In this document: in pieces, positions 41,473 to 51,400 of the stretch
How the letters are laid out: each line of letters opens with the position of its first letter
Position numbering within the stretch: the stretch's first letter is position 1
DNA from: Bacteroidota bacterium
Lineage (GTDB): Bacteria > Bacteroidota > Bacteroidia > Chitinophagales > LD1
Direction of reading: 5' to 3'
DNA length: 64,000 nucleotides
Assembly (NCBI GenBank): GCA_947479455.1
Contig: CANJZE010000002.1
Span: forward strand, 1 to 64,000
The notes under the pieces: model-generated
The model's input: only the letters and a program-made list of their open reading frames with translations
Told to the model about the DNA's origin: nothing
Databases searched by the model: none
Position numbers and translations under genes: made by a program

Positions 41473-41504
41473 CAAACGTAAACGAAATTTGTTTTGTTAG
41501 CAAA
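41473..41504 (-). promoter_or_regulatory. Bacteroidota promoter for the Wzi/RemB-like gene
   Basis: Minus-strand TTTG (41501-41504), 20 bp, then TACGTTTG (41473-41480), 33 bp before the ATG at 41439. Confidence 0.7.
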
Positions 41505-41548
41505 CAGAGTAGCCACAGGTGCAGTAGCGTTGGTGTTTATAATCTACA

Positions 41549-42130
41549 TCAATTGCGCGGTCGCAAATACACCGAACCCAGCAACCCTTTTTTCATTTCC
41601 AACTCAACCAGTTTGCCATTTTTATAATGGTAGTAGTAAGTAATGCCTTCCTTCATATCGGCTTCATAAGTTCCTTCTCCTGTTTTTTTGAGCGGCCGCC
41701 ATTCTCCTAATCGTTCTGAGAAAACACGTTGCGAATTACACGGCTCGGCAAAAAACAATTTCACGGTGGAGCAATCAATATCGGGTTGAATACAAAACGA
41801 CTCGTTGTTGCGTTTCAGGATGTAAGTACGGTTCTGCTGACGATTGATGGTTGTTATATGCCGTTCATCGTTTCGGTTATGCTCGGAGTAAGACGAGAAA
41901 AGCAAACTGCTTTTGTAAACTATATCGTAATTCAACGAAATTTTTCTTGTGGTGAAAAAAATATGCGCTTCAGAATTGCTTTGTAAAGTGTAAGCGGTAA
42001 CGCTGTCGTTTTTTACAATTTTTTCGACACTTGATAAACCGATATTATTTCCGAATAAAAAAATATCGAAACTCAGTTTTTGAGAGAAGGAATAACTGGA
42101 TAGCAGAAGAAATAGAAAGACGTATCGCAA
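41549..42130 (-). CDS. DUF6134 family secreted protein, copy 2
   Basis: A 193-residue protein with a signal peptide (YVFLFLLLSSYSFS-Q) and a beta-rich domain: FDIFLFGNNIGLSSVEKI, YILKRNNESFCIQPDIDCSTVKLFFAEPC (in parts YILKRNNESF and STVKLFFAEPC), RVFSERLGEWRPLKKTGEG and a terminal VELEMKKG. The neighbour 14 bp upstream is a clear paralogue with the same blocks (FSERIGQICSFVKTAEGEYE). The family is widespread in Bacteroidota with unknown function, and probably periplasmic. Confidence 0.75.
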   Translation of the reverse strand: MRYVFLFLLLSSYSFSQKLSFDIFLFGNNIGLSSVEKIVKNDSVTAYTLQSNSEAHIFFTTRKISLNYDIVYKSSLLFSSYSEHNRNDERHITTINRQQNRTYILKRNNESFCIQPDIDCSTVKLFFAEPCNSQRVFSERLGEWRPLKKTGEGTYEADMKEGITYYYHYKNGKLVELEMKKGLLGSVYLRPRN

Positions 42131-42144
42131 CTCTTTAAAGATTT

Positions 42145-42723
42145 TTACGGAACCAATTTCATAAACACACTAGCCCCTTTGCTCATTTCCAATTCATAAA
42201 GCACGCCTTTTTTGTACCTGTAAATATTGGTGATTCCATTGGCTAATTTACACTCGTATTCTCCTTCAGCTGTTTTAACGAAACTGCAAATTTGCCCAAT
42301 ACGCTCTGAAAATATTTTTACTTTACCTACGGGCTCGTGATAGTATAATTGAATAGAGGAAAAATCGAGTTGTTGACTAAGTTGTAACACTTCTTCCCCT
42401 TTTTTAATAATGTATTTTGTACCGTTCCACGCCACGCTTACAATTTCAATTACTCCGTCTTTTACATTTTTGCAATAGGACGAAATCATTTTCCCGTCCT
42501 TATAAATTACATCGGTATGCGTATCCGAAGTTTTATGTGTGAAGAGAATATTTACATCGCTTTTGCTTTGCAATTTGAATTGCACTTCGCCATCGCCTTT
42601 GTCAATTCGCTCAACAATAGTTTGACCTATTTTTTTTCCAAAAAGTTCAATTTCGAAAACATGTTTTTGTGCGGGCAGCACCAAAGCATACAAAAAAAAC
42701 ACGGGCAACAAAAGTGATTTCAT
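42145..42723 (-). CDS. DUF6134 family secreted protein, copy 1
   Basis: A 192-residue protein, signal peptide SLLLPVFFLYALVLPA-Q, with the same domain as the next gene: FEIELFGKKIGQTIVERI, YIIKKGEEVLQLSQQLDFSSIQLYYHEPV (in parts YIIKKGEEVL and FSSIQLYYHEP), KIFSERIGQI, ending LYELEMSKGASVFMKLVP. The two are a tandem duplication that has diverged considerably. The 5' end of the gene can fold into a hairpin that encloses the start codon. Function unknown. Confidence 0.75.
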   Translation of the reverse strand: MKSLLLPVFFLYALVLPAQKHVFEIELFGKKIGQTIVERIDKGDGEVQFKLQSKSDVNILFTHKTSDTHTDVIYKDGKMISSYCKNVKDGVIEIVSVAWNGTKYIIKKGEEVLQLSQQLDFSSIQLYYHEPVGKVKIFSERIGQICSFVKTAEGEYECKLANGITNIYRYKKGVLYELEMSKGASVFMKLVP

Positions 42724-42733
42724 ATTGCCCGTG
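42700..42733 (-). promoter_or_regulatory. Hairpin enclosing the start codon of the first DUF6134 gene
   Basis: CACGGGCAA and TTGCCCGTG are perfect 9-bp arms (42700-42708 and 42725-42733) around a 16-base loop that contains the ATG at 42721-42723. In the mRNA it could hide or present the ribosome-binding region. Confidence 0.45.
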
Positions 42734-42776
42734 AATTTAAAATGAAAATTGAATCGTCTTAGAACTTATAAAAAAT

Positions 42777-45452
42777 TTACCAAACCACCGCCAACCTCGT
42801 AGTGAGAACCACCTCGTTAAACGGCAAATCGGTAACGAAATAATTTTGGTAATGATTGTAGCGAAGGTTGGTGGAGATGGTTAAATGTTTCAGGAAGAAA
42901 TAACTCAGGTCAAGTTGAGTACCTACACGGTAATCCTGTCCGAAATTTTTTGCCATGTCCATATTCAATCCCGCATTAAAATTTTTGAAAGGCGAACTCA
43001 TAATGCCTGCACCAAATTGAATTTGCCGTGTAGTTGCAATTATATTTTTCATTTGGTTGAAACCAACATTCATTAAAACAGTTACCGGAAATTTAAAGGT
43101 GATGCTTTGTGTTGCCATTATGTTGTGCAAAGTGTAATCCGAAAAACTTGTACTGTCGGCATTGCTCATCATCCATTGATAATTGATGGATGTGCGCATA
43201 TTGGTTTTTGCAATTTTATAACTGTAACCCGATGATGCAGCAACCGTATGTGTAAGTTGATTAGCGAAAGTGCCAAACCGCATGTTGCCATTGTAATCAA
43301 TCTTAAACGTAGGCAACTTGCGCATATTGAAAGAAATGCCTGCACCATAAAAGTGTGTGGTGGTTGTAAATCGTTTCGATGAAATCAGGTTGTCAATTTC
43401 ATAACGATACTTGGCAGTTGCCTTCATTCTGTTCTTCCAGAAACTTTGTTCTACTCTGCCACCATATCTAACAACATCGTTGCGTAAAAACGGAACGCCA
43501 AAACTTTGATAGCCCGGGCCAATGTATTCGGTAAACACAGAAATCATACTTCCCTTCCAGAAATTAAAATCGCCACGTGCACTGTAAGCGTAATCGTAAC
43601 TGGTAGAAAGATTTGGTTTTAAGAACGTAGGAATTTTTTGATACCAACTGTTCTCTACTTTCAAAGTGGAATCGTTTCTGTTGCGGTTGAAAGCAACGCC
43701 CGCACCTTCACCCAATAATTTTATTCTGCCTTTCCAAAAAGTCAACTGCAACTCTGCGCCCAACACATCGTTTTGCTGCGGACGAACAGTTGATGTAACA
43801 TCAACAGGCAGTGTATTTGCTTTATCAAACGAATGAATATAGCTGATGAAAAAGTGCGAGCGCTCTACTTTACCAATTCCAATTTTTCCTCCAACCATCC
43901 AGCGCTGGTAAGCCGACTTGAAAATATCGAACAGGTTCTTCGCACCAATGTGCGTATTGCCTCCGGTAACGTTCAAAAAGAAAATGCTCGGGTTAATTTC
44001 AATAGCCCCACCCTGCACTTGTATGCCGTTTAAAACAAGTGGCGAGTAATAAGGATACACAGTACCTATCTGCAACTGCCGCACTCCGAAAAATAATTTG
44101 TTGATACCAGTAAACATGCCGCGCTCCATTAAATTTTCTTTCAGCACGGTGGGGTCATTCAGTCTTCCCAACTCGGCATAGCTGCCTGCATTTGCACTCG
44201 ACAAATTTTTCTCTAAACCTTCCAGATAATTTTTCTTTTCAGTTAGCTGCTGAAACTGCTGTGCAGTTTCTTTTAGCTGATTCAACTTGCCCAACATTTC
44301 TTCATATTGCTTTTTCTTTTCTAAAGCTGATTTCAATTTTTCGTTGTAGCCGTTCAACTTTCCTAATACGGAATCTTTCTTCGTTTCTAATCTTTGCAAA
44401 CGCGCATCTAAACTATCACCCAAAGTTTTCTTCTGCTTCTCTTCTACCGAATCTTTAGGTACGTATTCCGCCAATTGATTTTTGGCATCTACATACTCTC
44501 CTTTCAGTTTATCGTAATCAATTTTATCGAGCGCATCAGTGGCTTGTTGTGTAATAGCAGAAACCGATTCGCCAATATTGCTGTATTCACCATTTTTAAT
44601 TTGTCCTTCAAGCGAAGTAATCTCCGAAGTATTTAGCGACATCCCTTTGAGCGACTCATTGATGCTACCCAACTCTGCCACCTGTGCATATTGTTTGCTC
44701 ATGCCCGCCATATTCACTTTGGTTTGCTCCATTATTTTGCGCTCCACCATTTGGCGCAGATTGTTTTTGAATCTATCTGCATCAAACTGAAACGAAACAG
44801 CAAATTGATTTGGGCGGGCGGCAGTTCTTTCTGTAGTGTAATACAAATTCATACTCACCGGCACATTGACAATACTCACACCCGGTTGTGCTTGTATGCG
44901 CACTAAATGCGGAGGCATTACTTGATTTGTACCTTGACGATTGCTAAACACATGCTCTACACTTGCGCTACCATACAACTGAATTTCTTTCGGTAGTTTT
45001 AAAAATCTTTTTTCAGCAACAGTATCTGTATTTGTTTGCGTAAGCGAAATACAATCCTCACCAACTTCTTCGCCATTGTTAGGCGCTTTAGCTACGGTGC
45101 AAAATTCGTAACGACCATCGGGCAATCTTCCATAGAGTTCTAAATGTCGCTTCACTTGCGCATCATAAAATTTGATGGAACTAGTGCGCACCATAGTGGC
45201 ATCTAAATTCTGAACACCTTCACGTAAAACCAGTTTATCACTTTCGGTTTCTATCAACACCTTGCCGTTGTCATCCGAAATTTTCCCGAACAGCTGCACG
45301 CGATTGGTTTCATACTTCACTTGTAGTTTCACGTTCCAGCACATAGAAGCATCTAATTGCTGAACCGCATTGGGCGAGTAAGTGAGTTGCGCAAATAAGG
45401 ACACCACACAAAATTGAATCGCAAAAAAGTTGAACAGTTTTTTCATACCCAT
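42777..45452 (-). CDS. Outer-membrane barrel protein with N-terminal domain and coiled coil, last gene of the RHS operon
   Basis: An 891-residue protein with a signal peptide (MKKLFNFFAIQFCVVSLFA-Q). Residues ~25-160 form a domain related to one in the 383-aa protein: LFGKISDDNGKV, then LPDGRYEFCTVAK and GEDCISL. Residues ~290-430 are a long coiled coil (QQATDALDKIDYDKLKGEY, LGDSLDARLQRLETKKDSVL). From ~450 the sequence alternates as in outer-membrane barrels, ending TTRLAVVW. It starts 2 bp after the RHS gene. A pore or anchor exporting or holding the RHS proteins is inferred from position and topology, not from a family I know. Confidence 0.7.
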   Translation of the reverse strand: MGMKKLFNFFAIQFCVVSLFAQLTYSPNAVQQLDASMCWNVKLQVKYETNRVQLFGKISDDNGKVLIETESDKLVLREGVQNLDATMVRTSSIKFYDAQVKRHLELYGRLPDGRYEFCTVAKAPNNGEEVGEDCISLTQTNTDTVAEKRFLKLPKEIQLYGSASVEHVFSNRQGTNQVMPPHLVRIQAQPGVSIVNVPVSMNLYYTTERTAARPNQFAVSFQFDADRFKNNLRQMVERKIMEQTKVNMAGMSKQYAQVAELGSINESLKGMSLNTSEITSLEGQIKNGEYSNIGESVSAITQQATDALDKIDYDKLKGEYVDAKNQLAEYVPKDSVEEKQKKTLGDSLDARLQRLETKKDSVLGKLNGYNEKLKSALEKKKQYEEMLGKLNQLKETAQQFQQLTEKKNYLEGLEKNLSSANAGSYAELGRLNDPTVLKENLMERGMFTGINKLFFGVRQLQIGTVYPYYSPLVLNGIQVQGGAIEINPSIFFLNVTGGNTHIGAKNLFDIFKSAYQRWMVGGKIGIGKVERSHFFISYIHSFDKANTLPVDVTSTVRPQQNDVLGAELQLTFWKGRIKLLGEGAGVAFNRNRNDSTLKVENSWYQKIPTFLKPNLSTSYDYAYSARGDFNFWKGSMISVFTEYIGPGYQSFGVPFLRNDVVRYGGRVEQSFWKNRMKATAKYRYEIDNLISSKRFTTTTHFYGAGISFNMRKLPTFKIDYNGNMRFGTFANQLTHTVAASSGYSYKIAKTNMRTSINYQWMMSNADSTSFSDYTLHNIMATQSITFKFPVTVLMNVGFNQMKNIIATTRQIQFGAGIMSSPFKNFNAGLNMDMAKNFGQDYRVGTQLDLSYFFLKHLTISTNLRYNHYQNYFVTDLPFNEVVLTTRLAVVW

Positions 45453-45454
45453 GT

Positions 45455-48400
45455 TTAATGTCTTCCTCTTCTTCCGGTAGAACCGCCTCCAGTGGTCATT
45501 CTACTTGGTGCCACATCTTCGTCAATATGCTCGCGTCTTATCCGGTCAATTTCGCTCACCATGTGAATTAGAAAATCTGCTTGTTGCACACTTAATCCTG
45601 CTTTAAAAAAGGCATCGTAAGTATCGCCTGCGTGGGACATACTCATCGAGCCCCATCCGCCAACTTCGGCTACTACCATTACCGCACCTGCCGAATAAAA
45701 ATAGCCTGCCGCCATTAATGCTCCGGCACCAACATCTAACCCTAACCCAATGGAACGATCAACGGCAGTTCCATAAGCACCACCCTCCCATGCTACATAA
45801 ATTTGATAAACGTCCCAAGCTGTTGAAAGGAAAGAATGCACTGCCAGCGCGGCACCCACACCACGCATAATGCGCCCTCGTGTGGAGGCACGGAATGCGG
45901 CTCGCTCTGCACGCGCAGCTTGTTGCCCTGCACGCAATCTGGCTGCGGCATATCGCTCATAGCGTGCGCGTGCCGCGGTGCCTGCTCTTCCTCTTCGAGG
46001 CATATATGCTGCTCGCCTTGCGGCATCCCGAAGACCGGTAGCACGCAAAGCCAATTGCAAACCGAAATAAGAATCTAACGCTTCATGCACAAATTCAACA
46101 GTGGAAGTAGCGTTACTTTGCAAGTATTCACTCACTTCGCCTACACTCGTAAATGTGCGCACCTGTTCTTCGCTCGACTCAATAGCACCTGCAGGCATTT
46201 CCAAAATTTGTAGTGTGCCATCTTCCATCAGTTCGCGGGCAATGTGTGTCAACATTTCATCCATGCTCATGCCTTCCATCAAGCGCATATCACGCGTGGC
46301 AATTTCCATCAAGCGATTGCTAAATTGTTGTGCGGTTAAAGGGTCTGCACCATTCGCATCGCCTACCGAAATTGGATTATTCATAAACGCCACGTAAGGT
46401 GACATATCGGGGTATTTGTTTTCCATTGGGTCTACACTCATCCATCTACACACACGCGGGTCATATTGGCGAAACTCGGTTGTGTATGAATTACCATCAC
46501 CAGCCACTGCTGAATCGCATTCCATTCCTTGAAAACCGTAACGATAAGTTCTAGTGCCAAAACTTCTATTCGGCATCACCATGCCAAATGGATAATAATC
46601 TGTAGCTGAAATAATATCGGCACTACTCACGCTTGAAGTGCGCACTCGCTTATCGCTTACTACTGCTTGCACATCGCCAGAGTGATTAACAATTTCATAC
46701 CGTTTCAGACCGCGTAAAAAAGAATCGCGCACCGCTGTTTCGGTTTGAACTATTTCATTCAAATTGTACGAACCAATTCGTGCTGAACCGTAAATGTTGA
46801 TGTTCTCACAACGCAATTCACTGCCGTTAACTTTATAGGAAGCCAGTGTATTCCCTTGCGCATCGTTCACATAAAATTCCACGCCAGAAGAATTTTTCCG
46901 CCATGCTCTGTTGCCAAAAGCATCGTAACCATATTGAATAGTTTCGCCTGCAATTTTTTGTACTTGCTTCAATTTGTTTTTGTTGTTCCATTGTAACAAA
47001 TCAAGCTGTCCGTTCAAATCACGTGTTAATCTTCCGCAGTTATCGTAGCGGTAATTTCCATCAGCTTGGTCGTGTAAATCATTGCCTACTACTCCACCAA
47101 CGGCATCATCAATGTAGCTTAAGCGGTTGTTGGTAGGATAGTTGTAAGTCAAATTATCCATGTCTGCCCCTTTTCCTCTTCGCAGTAACGTGGCAATATT
47201 TCCATTGGCATCGTAGCTCAAATTCATTTTGTAATCGTCTGAAAAAGTTCCGCCAATACTGTTGGATGTGTTCGAGGCAAAAATCATTTTCATTTCGTTC
47301 AACCGTCCGGCTTGGTCGTATTTAAAACCACGAGCCGCCATTTTTTCATTGCTCAAAATACCACCAACATTCAACGTTGAAATCGTGTTTTGAATAAACC
47401 CATTATAAAGCGGTTTCGAAAATCCTGTAGCTAAATCACCTGATGTTGTTGTGCTGAATTCTGCGGCTGTGGAAGAAATTGATTTATAATCTTCGTTGAA
47501 ATAATTTAAGCTCTCACCAAACACATCAGCCATAAAATGTCCGTGCGCGGCACCGCTTCCTCCATCATTACCTATATCATTCAACACATTTGCGTTGCCG
47601 CTGTTAATGCCCTTCATCATGCCGTTAATAGTATAAGCGTAATCAATGCCCTGAATTTTTTCGGCACCCAATTCTACACGCGCTAACAAACCATGCGGGT
47701 AATAAAAATATTGCGCATCGAGTTCGCGAAGTGTTTCCATTTCGTTAGGGTTAGTACCCGTTTGCACTTTTAATAATTTGCCATCATCATCATATTGATA
47801 CCAATGAATAAACTGGTCGCTTTGATTTTTTTGATACCAAACCCTTTTCACTTTTCCCGAAACCAAATTATAGTCATAGCTTATTTTTTTGATGTTGCTT
47901 CCGATAGTGGAAAAGGCGGAAGGGGCTAACGATTTTACTTGTCTAAGATCTTGCACCATGTTGCGCGTGTTGCCCGCTACATCGTAATCAAAATAAATAG
48001 CGTGAGCCATAGTACCGTTTACCTCTTCGCTGGTAATAGAGGCTACACGATTGCGTAAGTTCTTTTTAGTCGAAGAGAAATAACTAGTCGCCACTGTGGG
48101 CAAAACATCGTAAACAGTTCTGGTTATTTCAGCTTTTGCTGAACCAGTTAAATGTTCTGTTTCATTTTTAAAATCTTGATACAATTGAAACGAAGGAAGT
48201 GTTCCCGAAAAATTTCTTCTGCCCGATTCATACACACGGTCGTTAGCGTCATACAAATTAAAAGTGCAGGCGTTAGCAGAAACTTGCACGGCATCTTGAC
48301 TCATTATTGTTCTTCCGTTTTGGTCGTAACAAAAACGGGTAATACCTTCATCGGGCGAATTTTTTTGCACCAATTGATTGAACGAATTGTAACGATAGGT

Positions 48401-51400
48401 AGTAGCCATTGTGTGCGAAGGCAGAGTTGGTGTGCCACCACTTCGTCTATAATTTCTCACTGAATTTAACTGCGCATCAGTCAACAATTGCACACCCTTT
48501 GGCGAAATTGTTTTTATCAAATTTCCAGCGCGGTCGAAATACGAAAGAGTGATTTGGTAAATAGCATCAGTGTAATTGGCACTGAAGTTTTCAGCCGCGC
48601 GCAAACAATGTTGCACTAAAGTTTGCTCAAAAGAATCAGCCGCCATTTCAGCTCTATTGATTTCATCGCGCAAGCGATTGGTTTCTGCCACATCATGCGC
48701 ATCTTGCCCGCAGGTTCTTTCAAAATTCATTTTAGGCACTATAGGCAAGCAACATACTCCGGTATGCGAAGATTGATTTCCCGATTGGCAGCATTTATAA
48801 AGTGTGTAGCATGAAGTTCCTTGAATTTTAAAAATAGCTCCGTTCGATTTTCGTGCGGTCAAAATAAAATCGCTCACGTTGCAAGTAGTAGTAGTGGTAA
48901 CACGGCTGATATCAATAATTTCTGCCACATCGTTAAACGAAAAACCGGCAGTAAGGACACGCAACACAAATGGACAATTCACCGTACGCGAATCAGTTCC
49001 GGAAAAAGTTCCTGAAGCGGGAAGCCCTAAAACACGCACAGCTAAATCAGCGGTGAGCACTCTATCACTTTCGCTGAGAGAAATAAATTTCCATGTCCAT
49101 CTATCTGCACGTGCTGTTTGTTCACGCAATGCTTCACCAATAGGTGAGTGATAAGTGCGCGCATCGCGCAACAATAGATTTGTGTTGCGAAAACGATTTG
49201 CTTGAAATATATATTTCATCAGCACCGCCATTTCATCAGCGGAAGCTTGCTTGACACAAACGCGAGTTGTAGTTGTCATCATAAAATCCATGCAAGAACT
49301 ATTTCCTGTAATTTGAAAGACAGAATCTTCTTTTGTTCTACCACGCAACGTAAAACTGTGCGCATCAATTACCGAGAAGCAATCGAGTTGTATAATACTG
49401 TCCCAATCGTAAGCGGCAGACTTATTTAAGTTGATTACACATTGCTCCCCTCGTGTTGTTGAAACTTTATACTGCAATGAATTGGCAGTCACAGCAGAGT
49501 TCCAACGATAAGCTAATGCCATTGAATCACTGAATAGTCTGGTCATTGGTTTTGAAAAGGCAAGTGGTGTAACTGAAGGTAAATTCAACGACTGTTTTAG
49601 TTTTTTCTCCAGTACCAGCGCATTTAAAAACGAAGTCAAATCATAGCCAGCAATTGAACCTCCGCATTGGGTTCTCATTTGCGCGGCTGCGGCATTTCTC
49701 CATTCGCTTATCGAGGCTTCGGTAATGGAATCTATTTCTACCGGTAAATGCTCTAAGCCATCTTCTACATCATTAAAGCGTTTTGTTTTGTCTGCATACA
49801 GAACATTCGGAACAGCATCTCTGCTATCATTTCCAATTTGATTGTTTAGAAAAAAACCTCTGGCAGTTATCCAATTTCTTCGCGCGATATCATGTGCTTT
49901 ATGTTTTTTCAACAAATAGAAGTCACGATAGAATGTCCATTCCTTATCCGCTACTGTATAGCGTGTATACAATGCTTTTCCATGCACACTATCATACACT
50001 TGTGTTGCTGAAAGATTGACGTTATTGCAATTCACGGCTAGATAAACGGCTTCTTCCATTTTCAAAAAACCAAAACCTGTAAGCGGTAGAAAATTATCGA
50101 GCGAATTAGTAAGTGTTGAAACTGCTGAAGGCTCCGCTCTAAAAAACGGGTCGTTTGTTTCGCGATTCGTTAAGTGCTCAGAAGTAGCCTGAAGGTATGT
50201 ATTCGTTTGTTGCGCCAGCGAATCATAACTGTAACTATCCTGATGATTTATACACCAATTGTAGTAAGGGTATTCGGGGTGATAAGCCACCAACGCTTCT
50301 GCCCATTGCGGTTGCCAGTATCGAATAAAATCTTCCACTCGATTTAGAAATCTCGGCTTCACAAAACGTTTTCCATCACGGGTTAAGATTTCTACATCGC
50401 GAAAATCCGGTGTGCCGTCATTGGCAATTTCAATGTAAGCCACACTGCCATCTTTGTTTTGATAGTCGAAAACAGGATTGCGCCAGTTGCCGTTTACTAT
50501 TGGTAAACTGTTGCTATCATTCAGAACAGAAACAGAAAACGCTCTGGGATTTACGATGTCGCGTGCCGTGGCCGTGTGGCGTAAAGTAGTATCCATGTAT
50601 TCTCCATATTGCCCGCTTGGGCTTACATCACTCAATAGCACTTCAAGCGCAGTAGCACATGGCGAAGGTGGACCTGTGTTGCAATAGCGCGTGCAATTAC
50701 CATCGTTAGCCGCTCTTCTGTTCACCGCTAAATGCATATTCAAAATAGAACCATCGGCTTGGCGCACGGCATAATTTCTACTCGTATCGATTGTGCTTAG
50801 CGGGCAAGTATTACATGGAGAATTACACGGGTCGCTTGCTCCGCCTAAACCCGCACTGGGCAAGTAAGGAGTAAGCGGCAACACACATGGATGTTGCACT
50901 TTATAATCGTTTACATATTGCTGAATAGCATTTCTATTCACCGTCAATCGCTTGCCAACAAAATAATTTCCTGCATTCAACGTAACGGTTTGATTCAAAT
51001 TTACGGAGGCAGCCGCGCAAGTATTTAAGGGCGTAAGTGAGCCTATAGTTTGTGTTTTGCCCCAGACAGAATCGCCACATTCATTGCGAACAATAATTTC
51101 TAAATCGTAAATACAATCGTAACAGAACGAACCACCACCACAATAATTTCCGCTGAAAGAAGGGGCGGTTAGTGTGTAAGAAAATTGCACCGTGGAAGTT
51201 TTTGAAAGCAGCAAACTATTTTGACTAACGAGTGATTGTGTTGCTTCATACACACGATTATCCTGCTCAATTAAATTCAATTGAATGTTTATCGCTTCAC
51301 CATGCGACACAGCGGCATAAGCCAAAGGTGGATCGCCTGCTAAAGCTGTTGCTACCACATTGCCACGAATATCTTTATAGCTTAAATGAGCTTGCCCGTT

